From positions 1 to 64,000 of the forward strand of contig JAVJRN010000058.1 in the NCBI GenBank assembly GCA_040218415.1: a DNA stretch of 64,000 nucleotides, read 5' to 3'. Positions within the stretch are counted from its first letter, which is position 1. Every line of letters begins with the position of its first letter. Position numbers and translations under genes: made by a program. The notes beneath the pieces are model-generated. The model saw only the letters and a list, made by a program, of their open reading frames with translations, was not told the DNA's origin and made no database searches. The stretch is from JAVJRN01 sp040218415 (GTDB taxonomy: Bacteria > Bacteroidota > Bacteroidia > Cytophagales > Cyclobacteriaceae). This document shows, in pieces, positions 8,998-18,615 of the stretch.

Positions 8998-10305
8998 TTA
9001 AGATATTAAAGGAGAAATACCCAACTTCTTGTGCAATTTATAAGATGCCACCAAGTTCATGATGATGATACTGCCTGAAGTAGTAATAGCTGCACCTAGA
9101 CTCCCCCATTGAGGGATTATTAGGACGGATAATATACCAGTAAAAAGTAATGAAAAGAAGGTTGCCTGACGCATTAATTTTTCATTTCCGGTCATCATTA
9201 AGATAAAACCTACTGAACCTGTGGCACAATTGACAAACTGGCCAACAAGGAGAATGATAAAAGGAATACCTGCCTCCATGAAGTTTGCACCAAAAAGGCT
9301 GAATATATAATCTCGAGACCAGATAATTGGTATTATACATACTATGGCCAAAATAGCCAGATATCTCGATGATTTCGAATACATTTTTTGCAGCGTATCC
9401 AAGTCACCATTTCGGTATAATTCGGTTATTTTAGGAGCAAAAACACTATTGAAAGCTATTAAAAAGAAACTCAAAAGCATGGATACTCTTCTGGCTATTT
9501 CGAAGGTTCCAACTTGGGAGTCATCCCAATGGTATCCTATAGTCAAAACGGGTATCCAAATTATAAGCTGTTGATATAAGCTAGATATCAATACGTGATA
9601 AGAATCACCCAGTAGCTTCTTTGCTTCAGAGCAACTATTAAATATTCTTGTCTTTATGCCTTCAACATATTTGAAATAGTAAAAAAGCTTAGAAAATATA
9701 GCGATTAGGAACGCCGAAATAACATAAATCCAAATAGCCGATGTAACGTCAAAAACGTGATAATGGATAATTATTGAGCCAACGATGAATAGCATGGGCA
9801 AAGCGACTGTACCAATCAACAAGCCTAGCCTTATTTGTTTAAGTCCTTTCAGGGTTTCCCCATGATTTTGAAACAACGCAATTGGAAGTATGGCCAAACT
9901 AAAAATAATCAAGTTATTTTCAATTGCTGGTTGGTTAAAAACATGAATTGCAATTGGCCTGGATAAAAAGAAGATTATCAAAACAATTAAAAGTGAAGTA
10001 GCTATCATCAATCTGTCAGAGAGTATTCGTAGGTTAACGATCTCTGCCCATCTTTGCTTTAGATAATGTTCCGTAAATAAACGGGTCAATGTGCGGTCCA
10101 ATCCAAGCTTGGCGACTACAATGCAAACATTGATAAAAGTCAATACAAGAAAGAATTGACCAACTCCATCAGCATCCAACCAGTTTGCCAACAATAGGTT
10201 CATGCCTAGACCAAGCAAGAAAGCACCACCTTTCAAACCAAATGAGACAGACACATTTGCCAGAAAACCATCATTAGCTGATAGCATGGCTTTAAGTTTC
10301 TTCAT
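8998..10305 (-). CDS. Wzx-type lipid-linked oligosaccharide flippase
   Basis: A MATE/MOP-superfamily polysaccharide transporter of about 435 residues with 12-14 transmembrane segments, starting MKKLKAMLSANDGFLANVSV. The typical repeat-unit exporter motifs LGLDRTLTRLF and FAPKITELYRNGD are present. It should flip undecaprenyl-linked repeat units to the periplasm. Start choice matters. The open frame extends to 10350, but that extension is a meaningless MAMAMAMDM run, the shifted read of the Tyr-Gly repeat at the end of the upstream kinase. The ATG at 10305 has an AAAAGGG sequence 11 bases upstream and overlaps the kinase by 14 bp. ATGs at 10314 and 10287 are alternatives. Confidence 0.85.
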   Translation of the reverse strand: MKKLKAMLSANDGFLANVSVSFGLKGGAFLLGLGMNLLLANWLDADGVGQFFLVLTFINVCIVVAKLGLDRTLTRLFTEHYLKQRWAEIVNLRILSDRLMIATSLLIVLIIFFLSRPIAIHVFNQPAIENNLIIFSLAILPIALFQNHGETLKGLKQIRLGLLIGTVALPMLFIVGSIIIHYHVFDVTSAIWIYVISAFLIAIFSKLFYYFKYVEGIKTRIFNSCSEAKKLLGDSYHVLISSLYQQLIIWIPVLTIGYHWDDSQVGTFEIARRVSMLLSFFLIAFNSVFAPKITELYRNGDLDTLQKMYSKSSRYLAILAIVCIIPIIWSRDYIFSLFGANFMEAGIPFIILLVGQFVNCATGSVGFILMMTGNEKLMRQATFFSLLFTGILSVLIIPQWGSLGAAITTSGSIIIMNLVASYKLHKKLGISPLIS

Positions 10306-12625
10306 AGTAGCCATAGCCCTTTTCATGTCCATAGCCATAGCCATAGCCATATGCGCTACTCTTCTTAAAATCTAACCCGTTATACAGCACGCCAAGCTTC
10401 TTTACAATATTCTTACTTTGAAGTGATTCCAAATACTCTAATGACTTTTTAGGAGTTTGTTGATGTCGAATAACAAATATGTTAATGTCCGATATTTTGG
10501 CAATCTCTAGCGCATCTGAGACTAAGCCAACTGGAGGAGAATCAATAATAATATAGTCGTAAACATTTTTCAGAATTTCTATTAATTCAACAAAAGTTGG
10601 CCGGAGGATGAGCTCATTGGGGTTCGGCGGAATTGGGCCGGCACTGATAAAATCTAAATTTTTAACTGACGTATGATGGAGTACTTCTTCCAAGGTTTTG
10701 GTCTCAATAAGTATGTTACTGATGCCTACGTCATTGGTCAGGCCAAAGGAGCCAAATATTTTAGGTTTACGGAGGTCTAGCCCTAATAGGATGGTTTTAA
10801 AGCCTGATCGAGCCATTAAAATTGACAGGTTAATGGCATTGAAAGTTTTTCCATCTCCTGAGGTGAAAGAAGTAAACATGATGGTTTGATTGTTTTGTTT
10901 TTCCATCATATAAGAAATGTTCGATCGCAATGTCCTAAAACCTTCTGCCACCATGGATTTTGGCTTATTCTCTACAACCAAATCTGTTTCATGATGGCTT
11001 AGTGGTATGGTGCTTAATAATGAAAGGTTTAGATTTTTTTCAACCTCATGAGGGCTTTGAACACTCGTGGTAAAATATTCATTTATTAAAATTACTATTA
11101 ATGGAATTACAAAACCAAAAAATAAGCCTAGAATATAGTTTAATAACTTTTTAGGTTGAGTTTCTTCATAAGACATTGCAGCATCCAGTATTACGGCAGA
11201 GGACTTGGTACTTGCTTTGGCAATACCGGCCTCCGCTTTTTGCTCCAGTAAATAAACATACAGATTGTCGTTTAAATTGAATCTCCTTTGGATGTTAACC
11301 AATTGACGTTCACTCTTTGGTAAACTGTTCAACCGTCTCTCCATTTCTCTTATTTGTAGTTCCTTATCTTGTTTTTGTATCTCTGTCGTATTTATTAAAT
11401 TCTTTACATTCTCGCGAATGACTCTTAGCGTAGTTTGACGTTGTGTTTTAAGCGCCTTGACCGTTGGGTTAATTTCAGAGCCACTCACTTCAGCTAGTAT
11501 CAGTTGATTAGATAAGTCATTCAAATTCATGATTAGATTGTTTAATGCTGGGTCTATAATACCTGCGGTCGATGGACTTACGATACCCGCTGATGGATTC
11601 GGATCAAGTAAATAATCTAATAAATGTTCGTAATAGCTCAGTTGCATTTTAAGCTTTGCACTTTCTTTTTCAAGCTCTTGTAACTGAGAAAAAATTGAAA
11701 TGCCTTCTTCACTTATGTTTAAAATGCTGTTGTCCGATCTAAAAGATTCCATCTGGGATTCCGCATCAATTAATGCCCTTTGAACGCCATAAAGTTGTTC
11801 GTCAATAAACGCTACGGTACTGATAGCTGTAGCATTCTTAATCGATAAATCTCTGGCAATGTAACATCCCATCAGCGTATTGATGATATTTTGGCCTGTT
11901 TCAGGGTTATTCGTTTCCTTGCTTATGCTAAGAATACTTGATTCGCTATTGATGGGTTTAATTTTGATTTCTTCAATAAGTTCTCGGGTATATTCCTTAG
12001 GGTTGAACACACTTACTAGGTAACTTGACTCAGAACCATATAGCTTTGACTCACCATTGGGAGTCAGTTGAAAGCTGATTCCTTCAATTTGAATTATATC
12101 GTCCGGGCTAAATGTTGAATTCTCGATCTCATCATGTTCCACTTCAAATTCATTCCCACTGACTGATCTAACGATAAAACTAATTTGTTCGAGACTGTCT
12201 GGTTCGGTCAAAAGAGTCAGATGAAAAGGACTCAATGCGTAGTTCAGAGATTTATCTCTCACACGGCCGAGCTTTGTGTAATCAACATAAAGTACAAGAG
12301 AGTCAACTACCTGTCTGGTAAGTGAATACGATTTTAAAATACCAATTTCGTTTTCAATATTGATAGAAGAAGAGAAGAAATCTAATTCTTTCAACAACTC
12401 CCCCGTCATGTCAGTTTGTTCTTCATTAATGAGGATTGTCCCTTTAACCGGATACAAGGGAGTCATGTATCTGTTGGCCATAAAGGCGATAATCAAAAAC
12501 AAAATAATAGACAATCCAATCCATTTCCAGTATGAGATCAGTTTAAATAAATAGCCTTTTATATCAATAGAATCATCTTCTTGATTAGAAAAACCTAGGT
12601 TATTCTGGTTGATTTGATTGTTCAA
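10292..12625 (-). CDS. Wzc-type polysaccharide co-polymerase and tyrosine autokinase
   Basis: A 777-residue fused chain-length regulator and BY-kinase. There is a transmembrane helix at about residues 35-52, a Wzz-type domain, a long coiled coil (about 265-480) and a second TM near 495-515. The kinase has Walker A SGDGKT (Lys593), Walker A' LLGLDLRKP and Walker B YIIIDSPP. The last 19 residues are Tyr-rich (YGYGYGYGHEKGYGYYEET), the usual autophosphorylation cluster. The only usable start is a TTG at 12625: the next ATG lies inside the first membrane helix and an in-frame stop lies just upstream. It heads the operon. It would control polymer length and export; no outer-membrane OPX partner is in the window. 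Confidence 0.9.
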   Translation of the reverse strand: MNNQINQNNLGFSNQEDDSIDIKGYLFKLISYWKWIGLSIILFLIIAFMANRYMTPLYPVKGTILINEEQTDMTGELLKELDFFSSSINIENEIGILKSYSLTRQVVDSLVLYVDYTKLGRVRDKSLNYALSPFHLTLLTEPDSLEQISFIVRSVSGNEFEVEHDEIENSTFSPDDIIQIEGISFQLTPNGESKLYGSESSYLVSVFNPKEYTRELIEEIKIKPINSESSILSISKETNNPETGQNIINTLMGCYIARDLSIKNATAISTVAFIDEQLYGVQRALIDAESQMESFRSDNSILNISEEGISIFSQLQELEKESAKLKMQLSYYEHLLDYLLDPNPSAGIVSPSTAGIIDPALNNLIMNLNDLSNQLILAEVSGSEINPTVKALKTQRQTTLRVIRENVKNLINTTEIQKQDKELQIREMERRLNSLPKSERQLVNIQRRFNLNDNLYVYLLEQKAEAGIAKASTKSSAVILDAAMSYEETQPKKLLNYILGLFFGFVIPLIVILINEYFTTSVQSPHEVEKNLNLSLLSTIPLSHHETDLVVENKPKSMVAEGFRTLRSNISYMMEKQNNQTIMFTSFTSGDGKTFNAINLSILMARSGFKTILLGLDLRKPKIFGSFGLTNDVGISNILIETKTLEEVLHHTSVKNLDFISAGPIPPNPNELILRPTFVELIEILKNVYDYIIIDSPPVGLVSDALEIAKISDINIFVIRHQQTPKKSLEYLESLQSKNIVKKLGVLYNGLDFKKSSAYGYGYGYGHEKGYGYYEET

Positions 12626-12726
12626 TGTTGTAATAGATTAACTAAAATAATGCGCGACAATGTTAGTCATATTATCATTCATAACTTGAGCGATTTTTAA
12701 AATCTGGTAATACCAAATGAAAGCAG

Positions 12727-12754
12727 CAAATGTACTTGAATAGTAAATAACAAA
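12727..12754 (-). promoter_or_regulatory. Candidate promoter of the polysaccharide operon
   Basis: On the minus strand a TACATTTG (12734-12727) matches the Bacteroidota -7 consensus TANNTTTG, with TTTG at 12754-12751 as a possible -33 element. The spacer is 16 bp, shorter than the usual 19-21, so this is tentative. It lies about 100 bp upstream of the Wzc start, in the 272-bp gap shared with the divergent gene at 12898. Confidence 0.35.
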
Positions 12755-12897
12755 GAAAAAAAGGTAAATTAACAAGGTTCTAATTATTAAATCTCATTCT
12801 AAAGTCGAAATACAGCATGAATACTTTGGAAGCGTTTAGAGAATCCTTTTACTCATGATTTCAATAGGGCATTCATAACTTATATAATCTCCACGAA

Positions 12898-13362
12898 ATG
12901 GAAATTAAAACACTCACAAAAAAACCAGACAATAGCCAAAACACAAAGCTTCAAAATATTTTCTCTCAATTCGAGAGGCTTTTAGCGGAACTGAAAAAAA
13001 TGGAACTTCCTGATAACATTATAATTTCTATAAATAGCGGAATTGAACAAATAAATGCCGCCTCTGGTGCTGAAAAAGAATGGATAAAGCAAATAAAGAG
13101 AACCCAAACAGCTATTCTTAAAATATTAGAGAAAGAGCTCAAGTTGGTGACAAAAGATCACTATCGAAATACATGGTTGGCTGTTGGAATGTCAGTATTT
13201 GGTATCCCTTTAGGCTTTGCCTTTGGAATGAGTCTTGACAATATGGGATTACTTGGACTCGGATTGCCCATTGGGATGGCTATTGGATTGGCTGTAGGCT
13301 CTGCAATGGACAAAAAAGCGCAAGAAGAAGGCAGACAACTTGATTTGGTTATAAAATATTAA
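12898..13362 (+). CDS. Hypothetical protein with a glycine-rich C-terminal membrane segment
   Basis: Not recognised. It has 154 residues. The N-terminal 100 are soluble and helical, rich in Lys, Glu and Gln, with a possible coiled coil (LQNIFSQFERLLAELKKM). The C-terminal 45 hold two short Gly-rich hydrophobic stretches (VGMSVFGIPLGFAFGMSL and LGLGLPIGMAIGLAVGSAM) spaced like a glycine-zipper hairpin, then a charged tail. This arrangement suggests a small bacterial inner-membrane protein that packs against itself. It is transcribed divergently from the Wzc gene and has no operon partner. Confidence 0.7.
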   Translation: MEIKTLTKKPDNSQNTKLQNIFSQFERLLAELKKMELPDNIIISINSGIEQINAASGAEKEWIKQIKRTQTAILKILEKELKLVTKDHYRNTWLAVGMSVFGIPLGFAFGMSLDNMGLLGLGLPIGMAIGLAVGSAMDKKAQEEGRQLDLVIKY

Positions 13363-13755
13363 GGGAAACAATAGTTCGCCGCTTATTCAGTGCTACTCGT
13401 ATTTAAAGTCTGCATTAGACGTCACTTCTGATACGCTTTTTCATTCAAAAGTCCTTTTGCGTAAGTAGCTAATACAAACCTGCTTTTCTTTACCATGCAG
13501 ACTGTCATAAAATTTTTTGGCAGTAATTGTATTTTGAATGATAGCCGGAGAGCATTAAAATTTTACTCATATCTTTTTATAAAATTCACTGCAATACTGT
13601 ACATTAAAAAGCCTTAATTGTACCACAGCATCACTAATACTCCCAATAATCTGAGGCATCCATAGAAATTGTCTTAAATTAACACTGCAATTCGAACAGA
13701 AAAGAAGCAGAGTTTGAGTGAAGAATAAATGGTCAAACAGATAAAATAAAAGAAT
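13363..13755. other. Intergenic region, nothing recognised
   Basis: A 393-bp AT-rich stretch between two plus-strand genes. I found no open frame of note, no strong hairpin with a T-run and no repeat shared with the rest of the window. Confidence 0.5.
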
Positions 13756-14127
13756 ATGAAACTAGGAGCATTTTCCATAAGCCTCGCGGTGAAAGACATT
13801 CAAAAGTCAAAGGATTTTTACGAAAGTATGGGATTTTCAGACATGGGTGGAGATATTAATCAAAAGTGGCTGATTATGAAAAACGGCAATTCGATCATTG
13901 GCTTGTTTGAAGGAATGTTTGAAAACAACATCATCACTTTTAATCCCGGATGGGACGAAAACGCACAAAATGTAGAAGAATTTGATGATGTGCGCATCAT
14001 TCAAGAGCATTTGAAAAACTGCGGATTGGCATTGATTGAAGAAGTTGATCCCAATTCAAGTGGACCCGCTCACATTACATTGACTGACCCAGACGGGAAC
14101 AGTATTTTAATAGACCAACATCGATAA
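13756..14127 (+). CDS. VOC family protein (glyoxalase/bleomycin-resistance fold)
   Basis: A 123-residue single-domain vicinal-oxygen-chelate protein. It begins LGAFSISLAVKDIQKSKDFYESMGF, the beta-alpha opening of the fold, and ends ITLTDPDGNSILIDQH, where TDPDGN is the family's conserved turn. A metal-site Glu or His set is not complete enough to name a substrate, so glyoxalase, dioxygenase or antibiotic-binding roles remain open. It stands alone between the glycine-rich protein and the convergent hybrid kinase, so context gives no further clue. Confidence 0.8.
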   Translation: MKLGAFSISLAVKDIQKSKDFYESMGFSDMGGDINQKWLIMKNGNSIIGLFEGMFENNIITFNPGWDENAQNVEEFDDVRIIQEHLKNCGLALIEEVDPNSSGPAHITLTDPDGNSILIDQHR

Positions 14128-14295
14128 CAATCATGATGTATAATACTGGAGCTGCTTCATGTTAAAATACAGGCATAGAAAGCTCTTTTAATTCCAAGCC
14201 TTTTTATCCTCAGCGATTGGGTAGTTCGAATGGTGAGTTTTACGGAAATAATAAAGCCGATTAATCCTGGCTATTACGGAATAAAAACAAACTGA

Positions 14296-17200
14296 TTATT
14301 TCCTTGTCACTTGAGCATACTCCTCTCCAAACCTTTTAAAATATGATTTTTTAAAGTAGGTGACATTACTGATTCCAATTTTCAGTCCTGCTTCCGTTGC
14401 ATTCATTGGTTCACTTTTAAGCATATATTCCTGCAAATACTTCCAGCGTGTTTCTTTAATTAATTCAAGAGGTGTCATATTAAAAATCTTCTTAATTAGT
14501 CTAAAAACCTTCCGCTCACTTGCTGCCAGCTCTGATGATAGGTCAATCACTGAAAGATTAGGATCATCAATTCTGGACAAGATCAAATTCTCTAATTTCT
14601 TGATAATGACCTGCTCTATGTTGCTCCTCAAATTATTGGGTTCAAACAACTTGAAGATGTTTTCATTACTTCCCTTTTTCTGTAGCGCATTGGAGATTCT
14701 CAGTTTGAGTTCATTCGGCGAAAAGGGTTTGGCCATGACGTCTTCAGCACCAAGTTCCAGCAGGTTCAGCTTATCTTCTTCGTTGGTTCTGGCACTGACG
14801 ATAAGTACAGGAATGTGTTGATACGCTTCTTTTACTTTTAGTTCTTTGATTAATTCAAACCCATCCATATAAGGCATCATCAAGTCTGAAATAATGAGAT
14901 CTACTTTTTCTTTCTGCAATAGCGCCAAAGCTTCCTGACCATTTTTGGCTAAAAGCACATTATAATTCCCTGTAAGAATATGGCTGATGAACTGTCTGAT
15001 TTCGCGATGATCTTCTACCACCAAAATAGTTTGAGAATGATTTTCATTTCTCAGTTCCAGTGATTCATTGTCCGTGATTTCCATAGGAGAGTAAATCGGA
15101 TCGTAATATTCATCTATGATTGCATCCTTCAGGGAAGCGTTGGGTTCATCATCAATGAGTATGCTAAAGGTTGTTCCTTCGTTTTCAGAACTTTCAACCC
15201 AAATTTCTCCTTTGTGCAATTCGACTATTTCTTTACACAGCGCCAGTCCTATACCAAGACCTACCGTCTCACCTGGCAATTGAGAAGGAACCTGATAGTA
15301 CCGGTCAAAAACATGTCGGGTGAGATGCTCTGGAATACCAATTCCTGTATCCGATATCTGGATCAGAATTTTGCCCGATTGTTTTTCGTATTCGCGTATG
15401 GAGACAGTAATTGTTCCTAATTCTTCGGTATGTTTGACCGCATTGGAAAGTAGATTATAGATGATTTTCTCGAATTGATGAGAATCGATTCTAACTACTT
15501 TTTCATTGACCAATTCATTATTGAATTTGAGCACGATTCGCTTGAGTATCGCCGCACTGTTAAACATTTTAAGTAATAAGTTCAGGTAAGCGTCAATCCT
15601 CACGAGCTGAAGTTTCAATTCCATTTTACCCTCTTGCAGGCGAGATAAATCTCGTATTTCGTCAGTCATCAAGAGTAATTTCTTACTGTTTCGATACCCA
15701 GATTCCAACAGTTGTTTACCTGAAGCCGACAAGCCTTCCTCTTCGAGTACTTGGTCTATACTTCCAAGTATTAAAGTCAAGGGACTTCTCAGATCGTGGG
15801 AGATATTTGAAAAGAAGTTGGATTTGGCAATGTCCAGTCCTTGCAGCTTTTCAGATTTAGCTTCTACTTCCTTTTTCTGTTCTTCTATGATAAGCTTTTG
15901 CTTGCTTATCAATTGGAGTCTTCGGTAGATGATGATTAATAAGACGATGATGATGGATGCACTTACCAGAGTAATGATTAAAATTATTTGTTGTGTCCGC
16001 TGTTTGGCCTGCTCCACAGCCAACTCCTGTTGATGTTCCTGCTCATCAATCAGCTTTTGCTTATCATATTCAAATTCGGCTTCAAGCTTGCCAATTTCAG
16101 AGAGTTTTGATTCATTAATAATAGAGTCTTTGGTAATCGTATATTTCTGAAGGTTGAAATAGGCCGAATCAAACCTGCCAATGAGTTCAAAATAATTGGC
16201 CATTGTTAGGTGAATATCTCTTATCATAGAGGGTTCATTGATCTGATAGGCAAGCTCCTTCCCTTTCAAGAGATAATTAATGGCTTTTTTACTATCGTAC
16301 ATTTGAATGGCCAACATGCCAAGGTTTTGAAGGCTAAAGGCTATTAAATTCTTGGCTTGAATACTGCTGGCAAGCGCATAGCCTTGTTCGAAATATTCGA
16401 TTGACTTTTGGAACATCTTTTCTCTCTGATAGGCAGCTCCTATATTGCAAAGCACATTGCTAGTAAGCCGATCAAATCCATTGCTTTTTGAATCTTCCAG
16501 CGCTTTGAAATACATCTTTAATGCCGCTTCGGTTCCCTTGTCATTTTGTAAAGCAATGGCCCAGTTGATTTTCCAGGTGATCATTCCTCTGGGATCTCCC
16601 AGCAAACTATCCGATTTAATTGCCTCTTGGTAGTAGTCATAAGATTTACCGTATTCCCCAAGGTTTTGGTAACTCGCTCCTATCACCCCAAATATGGATC
16701 CTTTACGAGTGTCCAGATCCAGACTGTCTATGATGGTGAGCGCATCCAGATTGATAGCTATGGCTTCAGGGTATTCATCCATTCTAAAATAGGTCATACT
16801 TAGCCCATTCATATTGGTGATAATGTCCTCTGGTAATTGTTCTTTTTTAGCTATTTCCATTGCCTCGATATAGCTGGAGGCCGCTTTTTCATAATTATTG
16901 TTGAAAAAATAAATATTCCCGTAGAGGTTATGGATTTTTGTTCTTTGACTTTGCGTATTTACCAAACTGTCCGCTTTAATAGCGTAGCGTAACGCTTCGT
17001 CTGTATTATTTCTTCTTCTATATACATCACCTAATTTGTGATAGGCATTGACTTTATAATCGTTTAAATTATTTTCGATGGCCAATTTCAACAGCCGATT
17101 AGAGTAATATTCGGCAGTATCAAGATTAGAAAAGGTAGCTCTTTTGGCAATTTGATCGAGCAGCTTCAGCTGCTCTTCCACCTTATTGGCTCCAATCAAA

Positions 17201-17304
17201 ATAGATTTTAAGGAATCTACTTCTGCCGTTTGGGCAAGACCACCAAATGTAAATTTGAAAAGAAGAATAAGGATTATAGAAAATCTGGTAAGGCGCGTGT
17301 GCAT
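14296..17304 (-). CDS. One-piece hybrid sensor kinase with TPR sensor, receiver and AraC output
   Basis: A 1002-residue signalling protein. In order: a signal peptide (cut near LAQTAEVD), a periplasmic array of tetratricopeptide repeats to about residue 395, one transmembrane helix (about 440-460) and a coiled coil. Then come a HisKA domain with phospho-acceptor His503 in SNISHDLRSPL, an HATPase domain (NLLSNAVKH, DTGIGIPEHL, GLGIGLALCK), a receiver with Asp807 in LIISDLMMP, and a C-terminal AraC-type HTH (about 890-1002). It resembles the hybrid two-component regulators of Bacteroidota, but the sensor is TPR-type, not the beta-propeller typical of sugar-sensing members. The ligand is unknown. 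It is downstream of the membrane-protein array but 588 bp away. Confidence 0.92.
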   Translation of the reverse strand: MHTRLTRFSIILILLFKFTFGGLAQTAEVDSLKSILIGANKVEEQLKLLDQIAKRATFSNLDTAEYYSNRLLKLAIENNLNDYKVNAYHKLGDVYRRRNNTDEALRYAIKADSLVNTQSQRTKIHNLYGNIYFFNNNYEKAASSYIEAMEIAKKEQLPEDIITNMNGLSMTYFRMDEYPEAIAINLDALTIIDSLDLDTRKGSIFGVIGASYQNLGEYGKSYDYYQEAIKSDSLLGDPRGMITWKINWAIALQNDKGTEAALKMYFKALEDSKSNGFDRLTSNVLCNIGAAYQREKMFQKSIEYFEQGYALASSIQAKNLIAFSLQNLGMLAIQMYDSKKAINYLLKGKELAYQINEPSMIRDIHLTMANYFELIGRFDSAYFNLQKYTITKDSIINESKLSEIGKLEAEFEYDKQKLIDEQEHQQELAVEQAKQRTQQIILIITLVSASIIIVLLIIIYRRLQLISKQKLIIEEQKKEVEAKSEKLQGLDIAKSNFFSNISHDLRSPLTLILGSIDQVLEEEGLSASGKQLLESGYRNSKKLLLMTDEIRDLSRLQEGKMELKLQLVRIDAYLNLLLKMFNSAAILKRIVLKFNNELVNEKVVRIDSHQFEKIIYNLLSNAVKHTEELGTITVSIREYEKQSGKILIQISDTGIGIPEHLTRHVFDRYYQVPSQLPGETVGLGIGLALCKEIVELHKGEIWVESSENEGTTFSILIDDEPNASLKDAIIDEYYDPIYSPMEITDNESLELRNENHSQTILVVEDHREIRQFISHILTGNYNVLLAKNGQEALALLQKEKVDLIISDLMMPYMDGFELIKELKVKEAYQHIPVLIVSARTNEEDKLNLLELGAEDVMAKPFSPNELKLRISNALQKKGSNENIFKLFEPNNLRSNIEQVIIKKLENLILSRIDDPNLSVIDLSSELAASERKVFRLIKKIFNMTPLELIKETRWKYLQEYMLKSEPMNATEAGLKIGISNVTYFKKSYFKRFGEEYAQVTRK

Positions 17305-17469
17305 AGAAATAGGTAGGACGTTAGTTCCATTAAATTAGCTAAATGAAACGTTGATTGGAAATTTCATGGAGGATAGTTCGAGAAATCATGCATGAATCAT
17401 GTGAAAGATAATTGATCACCACCCTTTATTGACACCAGCTAAAAGCTCGCAAAAGCAGAGGGAATTCTC
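17305..17469. other. Upstream region of the hybrid kinase
   Basis: Non-coding sequence between the kinase start and the repeat block. I saw no convincing promoter match to TTTG/TANNTTTG. Confidence 0.35.
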
Positions 17470-17760
17470 TTTAAACAGAAGGGGATTTCTCCCTGCTGTC
17501 GAAATGACGGAAATGGTTGGTCGTCATGTCGAACTGAGGCAAAGCGAAAGGAGAAGTCTCCGTCAATTTACCGTCACTTCGACACGGAATGCAATGGAGT
17601 GAGAAGTCTCCTGAAATGGAGGGGGATTTCTCCCTGCGGTCGAAATGACGGGAATGGTTGGTCGTCATGTCGAACTGAGGCACGAAGGAGACATCCCCCT
17701 AAACAGAAGGGGATTTCTCACCCTTTCTGCGGTCGGGTTCGAAATGACGGCTCTGAACTA
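17470..17760. repeat. Dispersed non-coding repeat block (copy 1)
   Basis: Tightly packed short repeats: GGGATTTCTCCCTGC, CGAAATGACGGGAATGG and GGTCGTCATGTCGAACTGAG appear two or three times each here and again at 51.9-52.8 kb. Several units are partial inverted repeats of each other (GAGAAGTCTCC against GGGGATTTCTC). Small open frames are fortuitous: they change between copies and begin with repeat sequence. Sequences of the type TCATTTCGACC...GAGAAATC are, to my knowledge, common interspersed repeats in Bacteroidota genomes; their function is unknown. Confidence 0.8.
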
Positions 17761-17892
17761 CACCTCCACTCCATAGATGAACTAGTTTGATGAAAAGCAT
17801 AAAAAAAAGCCGTATCCTGAAAGCCGGGGCAGAGAGACCCACCGCCACAGTGAATCAGCCTTTGTTTGTATTGCGGATCAGGAAAAGCATGT

Positions 17893-18612
17893 TTATTGGC
17901 GTTTGATTTCACGATCAAGATTTCTAATGAGGTCTACTACTGCTTCTCGGATATATGCATAAGTGCTACTTTGTTGATTTAAAGCCCCAACCTGAAGCTT
18001 TAATAGTTCTTTCAAATAATCATCCTTATAAATCGATGCTAGATTTTTAGGTTTGCTACGTTTAGCGTTCATGTCTGCTAACATATTGTGAAGGCCAAAA
18101 TCCGCTAACTTTATATAAAAAGGCTGTATGAACCCTTCAATTTTCTGAATAGTAGGATAGTGAAGGTCGTAAAGTGTAGTAATATCTCGTCTTAAGGAAT
18201 CACTTGAAATACTCGTCAGGCCTGTGGATGATAAGGCTTTGTAAGCAGAAGTATTATTTGCAAAAAACACACCAGCAGATAATCTAAAATATGCTTTCTC
18301 CAAAGAATCGGTTAGCGGTGTATAATTGTCTAAATGCGCCAATAGCTGAGCATGCCCATTGATAATATTACTTATTCCATCGATGTTACTGTCAATGTCT
18401 ATAAGGTCTTGATTGAGGTTATTTTTCATTTCTGCAAGCAGAACCAATTCTTCGCGCCGTTCCTTTAAGGCGCTATAATTGGACTCAATCTGCACCGCTA
18501 TCAATATACCTGCTACGACCAGTACAATCTCGCCAATGGCATAGGGCAGATAGGTCGCTATCTGGGTTTTTTTCAACAGTTTGCGGCGGATTTTTCTGAG
18601 CAGGAAGAGCAT
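17893..18612 (-). CDS. DUF6090-type membrane protein, form A (last gene of the array)
   Basis: A 239-residue member of the family that fills 17.9-46 kb; I recognise it as DUF6090, function unknown. Form A layout: MLFLLRKIRRK basic lead in the cytoplasm; one transmembrane helix at about 22-43 carrying the invariant GE of YAIGEI; normally a DDWN motif at the outer face; then an all-helical domain with a conserved Y-x-x-L-x-x-x-G-x-L-x-x-I-S-x-D-x-L-R block near residues 110-145. The positive-inside rule puts that domain in the periplasm. This copy is divergent: DDWN is ESNY, and the block reads LSSTGLTSISSDSLRRDI. It starts 3 bp after the gene upstream. Confidence 0.85.
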   Translation of the reverse strand: MLFLLRKIRRKLLKKTQIATYLPYAIGEIVLVVAGILIAVQIESNYSALKERREELVLLAEMKNNLNQDLIDIDSNIDGISNIINGHAQLLAHLDNYTPLTDSLEKAYFRLSAGVFFANNTSAYKALSSTGLTSISSDSLRRDITTLYDLHYPTIQKIEGFIQPFYIKLADFGLHNMLADMNAKRSKPKNLASIYKDDYLKELLKLQVGALNQQSSTYAYIREAVVDLIRNLDREIKRQ

Positions 18613-18615
18613 GGG

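Noticed and set aside
17471..17918. Small open frames in the repeat block, for example 17471-17683 and 17599-17790
   Set aside because: They are made of repeat units, change frame between copies and have no recognisable domain; non-coding repeat is the better reading.
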